DNA of 64,000 bases, from NCBI RefSeq assembly GCF_036345995.1, contig NZ_CP107796.1, forward strand, positions 4,774,001 to 4,838,000. The letters are read 5' to 3'. Below are positions 28,601 through 35,074 of the stretch, piece by piece. The translations under genes were made by a program, and so were the position numbers. The notes beneath the pieces are model-generated. The model was not told the origin of the DNA and did no database searches. It worked only from the letters and a program-made list of their open reading frames with translations. How positions within the stretch are numbered: the first letter of the stretch is position 1; each line of letters opens with the position of its first letter. Source of the stretch: Streptomyces sp. NBC_00557 (GTDB taxonomy: Bacteria > Actinomycetota > Actinomycetes > Streptomycetales > Streptomycetaceae).

Positions 28601-28764
28601 TGGGCCGGATGTGGCGGCTGAGGTTCGGGCTGAACCAGGAGCAGGCGGGCCGCTGGACCGTCGACTTCCAGGCGCAGCTGGCCGCGCTGGACCCGGCGGC
28701 GCTGGGTTCGCCGGAGAACTGGTGGTCGGTGCTGCTGGAGCAGATGTGGGACGGGCTGCTGTAG
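25648..28764 (+). CDS. YrhB-like / low-complexity / deaminase / SUKH-4 multidomain protein
   Basis: A 1038-residue protein with four parts. Residues 1-90 resemble a YrhB/Imm35-type immunity domain (YAQAQERAEEWINGD ... FELGFVVWGED). Residues about 130-705 are a Pro/Gly/Ala-rich collagen-like linker. Residues about 710-830 look like a nucleic-acid or nucleotide deaminase: HPE at 748-750 and a paired-cysteine motif CELPGAYC (C777, C784). Residues about 860-1038 match SUKH-4 (YLVMGTDFGKAICVQYG, FVNTGLPEFARCLALL). There is no signal peptide or membrane segment. It is the second gene of an operon with the WHH-SMI1 fusion. A strong hairpin terminates it. Domain calls are by motif only. Confidence 0.78.
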   Translation: MVTYAQAQERAEEWINGDVPAYQHREVRVREFELGFVVWGEDRAEGPRSDAGAQRLVIARDSGEATLWPALPVGEVIRRYEEEYGGAGEPQDAVPAPAAARVDLNQTSFLLTPPEWLQEAADKLGIGERGAQGGGDPGAGADSSGAGSSSAGAGSSGAGSGVAGGASSGGAGLAQTQAGAPVGASAGAGASGASGPQASGGAQGGPGAPVPADAPPAADAPPVADTPVGATPWAGTDTNADAGEDDRSVPLPATVFAPPLSDADEAPRPPAGAPDAKTALMSGGSQLPPTAVAPALDSPQAPGAPGAVQGGTPPPGAAPYGYPQQPAVPGTPAPGVPAYPSAPGTPPPVAPGAPQGSTPPGVPTYGYPPGPGAAQGAPGYGDPQAPGGAPQPPADAGGPGRRLAPNAGDIADAATSKAAPPPKKSRGGVGAPPPPPGAPGTPGVRPGSAPPPAPGAPGGGYVPTQLVSSLGPEGPGGQGVPGADGSQAPGAPNAAGAPHPPAAAPGDVHHAETVFADPGRLGGGPQAPGAVGAPGVPGAPGAQSGPGAQSAPGAPGMPQPPGAPAAPGAPGMPPAPGAPQPPGAPPVPGAPQHPGVPAGPGTPGAPQLPGAPRGPQPPGAPAAPGAPGAPAGAVHHAETVLAGPPVTGPGAPPPPSVPGAPPPPPAPGVLGVPGAPGMPPGVPGGPQPMPPGAMPPPGAPAPGQAPAYGYPQQGQPTVGPGYQAVLRYRAQDGSEQQLIRRSAPGTPHPEWQIFHELRAMNVPPDQVLELHTELESCELPGAYCARMIREQWPQARITSIAPYGTDHASRQQGMQQLLAHQGELHQVADGPARPAPVRAPLPPVQAAPPVPPEGIAQELAAAFGPGIFRFEQQAVSRQGVPPIVAHTLVVAGLPVDMGPFFWAQAQPGRPVPTLAELAAERGVQPAADAGSYLVMGTDFGKAICVQYGTASIVAVPVEAGPGGAPVPPQFVNTGLPEFARCLALLGRMWRLRFGLNQEQAGRWTVDFQAQLAALDPAALGSPENWWSVLLEQMWDGLL

Positions 28765-28787
28765 CCGGGGCCGGCCGCGGCTGAGCG

Positions 28788-28823
28788 GATCGTGCCCTTC
28801 ACGCGCGCGTGGAGGGCACGATC
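28788..28823 (+). terminator. Long hairpin after the multidomain gene
   Basis: An 11-bp perfect stem (GATCGTGCCCT with AGGGCACGATC) extended inward by a U-G pair and CACG/CGTG to a CGCG loop, 16 pairs in all, 23 bases after the stop. The rest of the gap to 29097 contains no convincing gene. Confidence 0.7.
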
Positions 28824-29097
28824 GGGGAGTCGGTGGGGCCGAACGGGTGGGCGTCGCCGCTCCTCGTCCGCCGTGCGGGAGCGGTCCGGTGACGAACCGT
28901 TGCCCGGTCGCCGCCGCGGAGGCGGGCGTGCTGGGCGCCGGTGTGCCCGGCGCGGGCCGATCCCGGTGTGTGGGATTCCTGGTGTTCCCAGCGTGACGTG
29001 ACTGCGGAGTGTCGCGTTATGAACACTTATGTCCGATCCATCAAGATGTGCGCGGAATCATCCTGTCGTGTACGTCCGGTGGAGAGGGGTTCCCAGG

Positions 29098-29985
29098 GTG
29101 GGCAGCGCATCGATGTCGCCGCACGGCTTCGTGACGGTCCGGGGACGCGGCTACCGCCCCGAGCAGGTCGACGCCTTCCTGGCACGGCTGTCGGACGACC
29201 GCGACGCCGCCTGGGAGCGGGCCGCGCGGCTGACCGTGCTCGCCAAGAACATGGAGGCGGAGGCGGCGCGGCTGCGGGAGACCGTCGACCGGCTCCCGCC
29301 GCAGACGTACGAGTCGCTCGGGGAAGGCGCGCACCGGCTGTTCCAGCGGGTGCTGGAGGAGGCGGCGGACCTGCGCGAGCGCGCGCGGCGGGAAGCGCAC
29401 CAGCACGTCGAGGACGCGCGGGCGTACGCCGACCGGGTACGGCGGGAGGCGCAGGAGGCGGCGGACGCGCTCCGCGCGGAGGCCGACGAACACGCCCGCC
29501 GTCGGCTCGAGGCCGCGCGCGCCGAGGCCGACGGCCTGCGCACCGGCACCCGGCGCGCGGTGCGGGAGGGTCGCTCGGCGGTGCTCGCCGAGGTGCGCGG
29601 GGCGCGGCAGCGCGCCGCCGGGATGCTCGCCGCGCAGTCCCGGGAGCTGGCCGAGCGGTGGGCCGGGGCCGAGCGCGAGGCGGCCGGGCGGGCCGCCGCG
29701 CTCCAGGCCCGGCTCGACGAGCGCATCAGCCGCGCCGAGGCCGGACTGTCCGACGCCGAGCGGGCCCTGGCGGAGGCCGAGGAGTACGCGCGACGCAGCC
29801 AGGAGGAGGCGCCCGTGCGTGCCGCCGCGATCATCGCCGAGGCGCGCGTGCGCGAGGAACGCATCGCCCTGGAGACGGAGCAGGTGCTGCGCGCGCACGG
29901 CGAGGCCTGGGACGTCGTACGCGCGCACATGGATCACGCGCGCAGCAGGCTGCACGCCCTGACGAGCCGGGCGGCCCCGGAGTGA
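29098..29985 (+). CDS. DivIVA-like coiled-coil protein
   Basis: A 295-residue protein. Its N-terminus (FVTVRGRGYRPEQVDAFLAR) is the DivIVA-type membrane-targeting motif. The remainder (about 45-285) is almost continuous coiled coil with Arg/Glu/Ala heptads. Such proteins in Streptomyces (often labelled 'cellulose-binding protein') are cytoskeletal or polarity scaffolds. The GTG at 29098 is preferred to ATG 29113 because AGAGGGG lies 7 bases upstream. It is convergent with the symporter, with 13 bases between stops. Confidence 0.8.
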   Translation: MGSASMSPHGFVTVRGRGYRPEQVDAFLARLSDDRDAAWERAARLTVLAKNMEAEAARLRETVDRLPPQTYESLGEGAHRLFQRVLEEAADLRERARREAHQHVEDARAYADRVRREAQEAADALRAEADEHARRRLEAARAEADGLRTGTRRAVREGRSAVLAEVRGARQRAAGMLAAQSRELAERWAGAEREAAGRAAALQARLDERISRAEAGLSDAERALAEAEEYARRSQEEAPVRAAAIIAEARVREERIALETEQVLRAHGEAWDVVRAHMDHARSRLHALTSRAAPE

Positions 29986-29998
29986 TCCGCCGCGCCGG

Positions 29999-31642
29999 TC
30001 AGCCGCCCCTGCGCACCGCGCCCGCCAGGATCCAGCCCTCCACCGCCTCGTACTGGCGCCGCTGCTGTTCCGCCTTGGCGCGGCCGGAGACGACCGTGCC
30101 GAGCCAGCCGAAGAGGAAGCCGGCCGGGATGGAGACGATGCCGGTGGTGGTGAACGGGAACCAGTTGAAGTCGGCGTGCGGGAAGGCCGAGACGGGGGAG
30201 CCGGACACCAGCTTGGTGCCCGGCATGAGCAGCAGCACGGTCAGGCTGCCGCCGATCAGCGTGGCCAGCAGGCCGCTGCGGGTGTAGCGGCGCCAGAAGA
30301 GCCCGTACACCAGGGCGGGCGCGATGGCGGAGGCGCCCAGGCAGAAGGAGAGCGTCACCAGGGGCTGCAGGCTGTGGTGCTGCACCAGAGTGGCGAGCAG
30401 GATCGTCGGCACCCCTATGGCGAGCGCCGAGACGCGGGCGAGGGCCATCTCCCGCCGGGCCGGCATCTCCTCGACGCGGGCCGCGAACACGTCGTGGGCG
30501 AGGGAGTTGGCGCAGGCCAGGATCATCCCGGCGACCGAGGCGAGCAGGGTCAGGAAGAGCGCCGTCGTCACCATGGTGAACAGGAACGTCTCGGCCGTGG
30601 ACACGTCGGCGCCGAACACCGCCCGCGAGCCGAGCAGGTAGGCGGTGTTGCCCTGCGGGTCGGCGCCGGCGATCACGGTGCGGCCGACCAGCGCCGTGGC
30701 GCCGAACCCGACCACCGTGATGACGAGCACGAACAGGGCGACGATGGACACCGCCCAGGACATCGAGCGGCGCACCTGGGGGGCGCTGGAGGCGGTGTAC
30801 ATGCGCATGGTGATGTGCGGCAGGCAGGCGCCGCCGAGGACCACGGTCAGCTCGGAGGCGACCATGTCGAGACGGGACGTGCCGGAGGTGCCGAACTCCA
30901 GGCCGGAGTGCAGGAAGGCCGGCCCGGCGCCGCTGTTGCCGGCGGCCGCGGTGAACAGGGCGCCCGGGTCCCAGTCGAAGCGGTGCAGGACCAGCAGGGC
31001 GATCACGGAGCCCGAGCCGACCAGCATCACGATCTTCAGGATCTGGATGAGCGCGGTGCCCTTCATGCCGCCGATCGCCGCGTAGGCGATCATCAGGGCG
31101 CCGAGGCCGACGACGCACGCGGTCTTCAGGGACGCGTCGGTGAAGCCCAGGATGAACGCCATCAGCTGCCCGGTCCCGGCGAGCTGGACCAGCATCAGCG
31201 GCAGCAGCGCGGCGATGGTCACCGCGCAGGCCGTGATGCGCACGCAGCGGCCGGGCAGCCGGCGGGCGAGCGCGTCGCCCATGGTGAACCGGCCCGCGTT
31301 GCGCAGCGGTTCGGCCAGCAGGAACATCAGCAGCATCAGCGACAGCGCCGTGCTCAGCGCGAGGACGACGCCGTCGTAGCCGCACAGGGCGATCACTCCG
31401 CCGGTGCCGAGGACGGTGGCCGCGGAGATGTAGTCGCCGGCGATCGCCAGGCCGTTGCGCAGCGGGGACAGGGAGCTGTAGCCGGTGTAGAACTCGTCGA
31501 GGTCGTCGCGGTCGGGGCCGGCCATCACGCACAGCAGCAGCGTGACGGTGGCGACGGTGGAGAAGGCGACCAGCGACATCGACTGGGCGGAGCCGCTGAA
31601 CCCGGTGAAGCCTCCCGGGGCGGGTGTGGCTGCGGCGGTCAT
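29999..31642 (-). CDS. Cation/acetate-type sodium:solute symporter
   Basis: A 547-residue SSS-family transporter with about 13 transmembrane segments. It contains DEFYTGYSSLSPLRNGLAIAGDYISAAT early and GLGALMIAYAAIGGMKGTALIQ and VAGMILACANSLAHDVF further on, as in ActP-type monocarboxylate carriers. Its start overlaps the end of the DUF485 gene by 4 bases; DUF485-actP is the standard gene pair. It would import acetate or another short carboxylate with Na+. The substrate is inferred from family. Confidence 0.9.
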   Translation of the reverse strand: MTAAATPAPGGFTGFSGSAQSMSLVAFSTVATVTLLLCVMAGPDRDDLDEFYTGYSSLSPLRNGLAIAGDYISAATVLGTGGVIALCGYDGVVLALSTALSLMLLMFLLAEPLRNAGRFTMGDALARRLPGRCVRITACAVTIAALLPLMLVQLAGTGQLMAFILGFTDASLKTACVVGLGALMIAYAAIGGMKGTALIQILKIVMLVGSGSVIALLVLHRFDWDPGALFTAAAGNSGAGPAFLHSGLEFGTSGTSRLDMVASELTVVLGGACLPHITMRMYTASSAPQVRRSMSWAVSIVALFVLVITVVGFGATALVGRTVIAGADPQGNTAYLLGSRAVFGADVSTAETFLFTMVTTALFLTLLASVAGMILACANSLAHDVFAARVEEMPARREMALARVSALAIGVPTILLATLVQHHSLQPLVTLSFCLGASAIAPALVYGLFWRRYTRSGLLATLIGGSLTVLLLMPGTKLVSGSPVSAFPHADFNWFPFTTTGIVSIPAGFLFGWLGTVVSGRAKAEQQRRQYEAVEGWILAGAVRRGG

Positions 31643-32118
31643 CGGAGCGCTCCTCGGCGTGCGTTCAGTTCGGCTTCCTTGCGGATGCGGTCCGCGAGCG
31701 GATCGACGTGCCGGCGGGCGGTGTGCTCGTACAGGGCGATCGCCAGCCAGGTGACCGGCAGTTGGGCCACGGCGAGCAGCAGGCCGGCGGGGATGCCGTC
31801 GGCGACCGTGCGGGTCATCACGCCGGGCGCGCAGGCGGACAGGACCAGGAACAGGGTGAAGTAGCCGAGCGCGGTGAGGGTGGCGGTGCGCCGCTGCCAG
31901 CGGTAGGCGCTGCGCAGCACCCTCAGGTCGCTGTGGTGGCCGACGGGTTCGCGGTCGGCCCGCCGCTCCGGGCGGGGCGGCGGCGGGGGAGCGGGCTGCC
32001 AGGGGTAGGTGAGGTGGGGCGGGCCGTAGGGGGCGGGGGGCCGGTCGTGGGCAGGCGGGAAGGGGGCGGGATACGGCTGGAGCGGGTCGTACGACGGGTG
32101 CGGCGGGTCCTGTGACAT
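31639..32118 (-). CDS. DUF485 membrane protein, partner of the acetate symporter
   Basis: A 159-residue protein: a Pro-rich cytoplasmic N-terminus (1-60), then DUF485 with two transmembrane helices (LTALGYFTLFLVLSACA; GLLLAVAQLPVTWLAIALY) and a basic amphipathic tail. The ATG at 32118 has AAGGAG upstream; the frame is open further upstream but lacks a ribosome site. It is the first gene of the DUF485-symporter operon (ATGA overlap). Confidence 0.88.
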   Translation of the reverse strand: MSQDPPHPSYDPLQPYPAPFPPAHDRPPAPYGPPHLTYPWQPAPPPPPRPERRADREPVGHHSDLRVLRSAYRWQRRTATLTALGYFTLFLVLSACAPGVMTRTVADGIPAGLLLAVAQLPVTWLAIALYEHTARRHVDPLADRIRKEAELNARRGALR

Positions 32119-32317
32119 CCCGGGGCTCCTTGCGCGGCTCGGGTCCGTGGCGGCGGACCGCAGGGAGGTGGGGGGTGCGGAGCCACGCACGCTACTCGCG
32201 GGTGGGGTGCCGCGCGGCGTTTTCACCGAACTGGCCGGTCGGTATGCGCTTACTACGCGCAGGGCGGCCCCCACCTGGGGTGTTACCCGCGTTAACCCGC
32301 CGTTTTCGGTGGGCCGT

Positions 32318-33823
32318 TCACTCGTCGCGCACCGGAAACCGGCGCGGCGCCACCGCCAGCAGCACCACGAAGGCGAGCGCCGCCGCGGCGGCCGCGCCGA
32401 GGTACACCGCGTGCACGGCGTCGGCGATCGCGCGCCGGGTCGCCTCCGGTGCCGTACCGGCGTCCAGCGCGCGCGTGACGGAGTCCAGATCGCCCGCCCC
32501 GCCCAGCCGCGCGGCCAGCACGCCGTTGGCGACGGCGCCGAACAGCGAGGCGCCCAGGGTCTGTCCGGTCTGCCGGCAGAACAGCACCGACGCGGTCGTG
32601 GTGCCCCGCTCCGACCAGCCCACCGTCGACTGCACCCCGACGATCAGCGGCAGCTGGAACAGCCCGAGCGCGCCGCCCAGCAGCAGCATCAGCAGCGTCG
32701 GCTGCCACCAGGAGCCGGGATACGGCAGGAGCGGGAACGCGCCCAGGATCAGCGCGGCCAGGCCGATGCCGAGCAGCGCGGTGTCGCGGAAGCCGATGCG
32801 GCGGTAGACGTGCTGGCTGAGCGCCGCCGACACCGGCCAGGACAGCGTCCACACCGACAGCACGAAACCGGCGGCCACGGGCGCGAGTCCGAGCACCGAC
32901 TGCGCGTACGTCGGCAGGAACACGCTCGGCGCCACCATCAGCAGCCCCAGCGCGCCCAGCGCCAGGTTGACGGCCGCGATCGTACGCCGCCGCCACACCC
33001 AGCCGGGGATGATCGGCTGCGCCGCCCACCGCTCCACCGCGACCACCACGACCGCCAGCGCGAGTCCCGTGCCGAACAGCGTCAGCGACGGCGCCGACAG
33101 CCACGGCCAGGCGACCCCGCCCTGCACCAGCGCGGTCAGCAGCACCCCGCCGCAGGCGAACACCGCGAGCGCGCCGGCCCAGTCCACGCGCGCGTGGCGG
33201 CCGTTCTCCGGCTTCTCCCGCGCCGGTTCGTGCAGATGACGGACGATCAGCCACAGCGCGGCGGCGCCGATCGGCAGGTTGACCAGGAAGATCCAGCGCC
33301 AGCCCGCGTACGCGGCGAGCAGCCCGCCGAGCCCCGGCCCGGCCACCGCCGACACCGCCCACACCGTGGACAGCTTGGACTGGATCTTCGGGCGCTGCGC
33401 CAGCGGGTACAGATCGGCGGCCAGCGTCTGCACGGTGCCCTGCAACGCCCCGCCGCCCAGGCCCTGCACGATCCGGAACGCGATCAGCGCCGCCATGTTC
33501 CAGGCGCCCGCGCACAGCAGCGAGCCGGCCAGGAACACGGCCGCGCCCGTCACCAGCACCGGCTTGCGGCCGAAGGTGTCCGACAGCTTGCCGTAGACGG
33601 GGAGCGTGACGGTCACGGCGAGCAGATAGCCGGAGAAGAGCCAGGAGAACACCGAGAAACCGCCGAGGTCGCCGACGATCTGCGGTACGGCCGTGGAGAC
33701 GACGGTGGCGTCCAGCGCGGCCAGTGCCATCGCCAGCATCAGCGCGGCGACGACGGCGCCCCGGCGCCGGGTGCCCTGCCCGTCGACGGCGCCGCCGCGT
33801 ATCGCGGGTGTCGTACTCCCCAC
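32318..33823 (-). CDS. MFS exporter, DHA2 (EmrB/QacA) family
   Basis: A 501-residue protein with 14 predicted helices, as in drug:H+ antiporter-2 exporters. Motifs: LDATVVSTAVPQI in helix 1, GKLSDTFGRKPVL (motif A) after helix 2, RIVQGLGGGALQG in helix 4 and AGPGLGG (motif C) in helix 5. It probably exports a hydrophobic compound. The GTG at 33823 follows GGGGAGGGG; a much longer open frame upstream is non-coding by composition and overlaps the divergent ABC region. No regulator is adjacent. Confidence 0.88.
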   Translation of the reverse strand: MGSTTPAIRGGAVDGQGTRRRGAVVAALMLAMALAALDATVVSTAVPQIVGDLGGFSVFSWLFSGYLLAVTVTLPVYGKLSDTFGRKPVLVTGAAVFLAGSLLCAGAWNMAALIAFRIVQGLGGGALQGTVQTLAADLYPLAQRPKIQSKLSTVWAVSAVAGPGLGGLLAAYAGWRWIFLVNLPIGAAALWLIVRHLHEPAREKPENGRHARVDWAGALAVFACGGVLLTALVQGGVAWPWLSAPSLTLFGTGLALAVVVVAVERWAAQPIIPGWVWRRRTIAAVNLALGALGLLMVAPSVFLPTYAQSVLGLAPVAAGFVLSVWTLSWPVSAALSQHVYRRIGFRDTALLGIGLAALILGAFPLLPYPGSWWQPTLLMLLLGGALGLFQLPLIVGVQSTVGWSERGTTTASVLFCRQTGQTLGASLFGAVANGVLAARLGGAGDLDSVTRALDAGTAPEATRRAIADAVHAVYLGAAAAAALAFVVLLAVAPRRFPVRDE

Positions 33824-33962
33824 CGTGGAACCCCTCCCCGTGCCCCTTGCACCTATCTCCGGTACGACAGCTTCCCATTGACTCTCACGCGGCGGCAGGG
33901 TGGAGGCTCTGCGCACCGAGGGGTGGAGGCGACCCCGAGACGAATCTCCGCCCGGGGGTGGA

Positions 33963-33978
33963 GGACCCCTAGGGGTCC
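33963..33978. promoter_or_regulatory. Perfect 16-bp palindrome in a divergent gap
   Basis: GGACCCCTAGGGGTCC at 33963-33978 lies in the 411-base gap between the MFS exporter and the ABC operon. It could be an operator or a hairpin. The CTAG core is rare in high-GC DNA. Nothing else in the gap (33824-34234) is recognisable, apart from the AGGAGA ribosome site of the ABC gene. Confidence 0.4.
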
Positions 33979-34234
33979 CTCCGTACCACGGCTCGGGGAG
34001 GGGTCGTCCCGGCGGAGGACGTGCGGGGGCGAGCGCGGTCCTTAACCTGGCTTTACGCCGCTGGGGGGCGGCTGACCGCACCGGCGGGGTGGGGTTTTCC
34101 CCCGCGAGAGAGGGGGCTTCGCACCAGCGCGCGAGGACCCCGCCGGCCGCGAGACTCGACGCGTACCCAAGAACGGCGCTCCGGCACACCGGCGCGCACC
34201 TGACCGACTTGTCGACCGACATAGGAGACATACC

Positions 34235-35074
34235 GTGACATCGGCTGTGACCATTCCCGGGCACGGGGGCGATTCGGAAGGTGCGGCGCGAAGCGCCTCG
34301 ATGAGGGGCGCTGGCCGGGTCGCGGGAGGGAGTACGGCCGTTGCCGCGCGGGCGCGGCAGGTCGTGAAGGCGTACGGGTCCGGCGAGACCCGTGTCGTCG
34401 CCCTCGACCACGTCGACGTGGACATCGCACGGGGCCAGTTCACCGCCATCATGGGCCCCTCGGGGTCCGGCAAGTCCACGCTGATGCACTGCCTCGCCGG
34501 CCTCGACACGGTGACGAGCGGCCGGATCTACCTGGACGAGACCGAGATCACCGGCCTGAAGGACAAGAAGCTCACCCGGCTGCGCCGGGACCGGATCGGC
34601 TTCATCTTCCAGGCGTTCAACCTGCTGCCCACGCTGAACGCCATCGAGAACATCACGCTGCCCATGGACATCGCGGGCCGCAAGCCGGACAAGGCCTGGC
34701 TGGACCGCGTGGTGGAGACCGTCGGACTCGCCGGACGCCTCAAGCACCGGCCGGCCCAGCTCTCCGGCGGCCAGCAGCAGCGCGTCGCCGTGGCCCGCGC
34801 GCTCGCCGCCCGCCCGGAGATCATCTTCGGCGACGAGCCCACCGGAAACCTCGACTCGCGCGCCGGCGCCGAAGTCCTCGGCTTCCTGCGCCGCTCGGTG
34901 GACGAACTCGGCCAGACGATCGTGATGGTCACCCACGACCCCGTCGCCGCCTCCTACGCCGACCGCGTGCTCTACCTCGCCGACGGCCGGATCGTCGACG
35001 AGATGTACCAGCCGACGGCCGATCAGGTCCTGGACCGCATGAAGGACTTCGACGCCCGGGGGCGCACGTCATGA
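34235..35074 (+). CDS. ABC transporter ATP-binding protein (MacB/LolD type)
   Basis: A 279-residue ATPase. An N-terminal extension of about 40 residues precedes the nucleotide-binding domain. That domain has Walker A GPSGSGKST, Q-loop IFQAFN, signature LSGGQQQRVAVARAL, Walker B IIFGDEPTGNLDS and H-loop VTHDP. The DEPTGNLDS sequence marks the LolD/MacB/FtsE group that works with FtsX-type permeases. The GTG start at 34235 follows AGGAGA. It is coupled by ATGA overlap to the permease, so the two form one exporter or mechanotransmission complex. Confidence 0.93.
   Translation: MTSAVTIPGHGGDSEGAARSASMRGAGRVAGGSTAVAARARQVVKAYGSGETRVVALDHVDVDIARGQFTAIMGPSGSGKSTLMHCLAGLDTVTSGRIYLDETEITGLKDKKLTRLRRDRIGFIFQAFNLLPTLNAIENITLPMDIAGRKPDKAWLDRVVETVGLAGRLKHRPAQLSGGQQQRVAVARALAARPEIIFGDEPTGNLDSRAGAEVLGFLRRSVDELGQTIVMVTHDPVAASYADRVLYLADGRIVDEMYQPTADQVLDRMKDFDARGRTS

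Noticed and set aside
28101..28764. Separate gene for the SUKH-4 part
   Set aside because: The frame is continuous from 25648 with no stop and no internal ribosome site.
29050..29085. Possible SigR/SigE-type promoter (GGAAT) before the DivIVA-like gene
   Set aside because: No GTT-type -10 at the required distance.
32318..34936. Extension of the MFS protein into an 872-residue protein
   Set aside because: The extra N-terminal part is antisense to the ABC ATPase and the promoter gap; the GTG at 33823 has a strong ribosome site and yields a standard DHA2 N-terminus.
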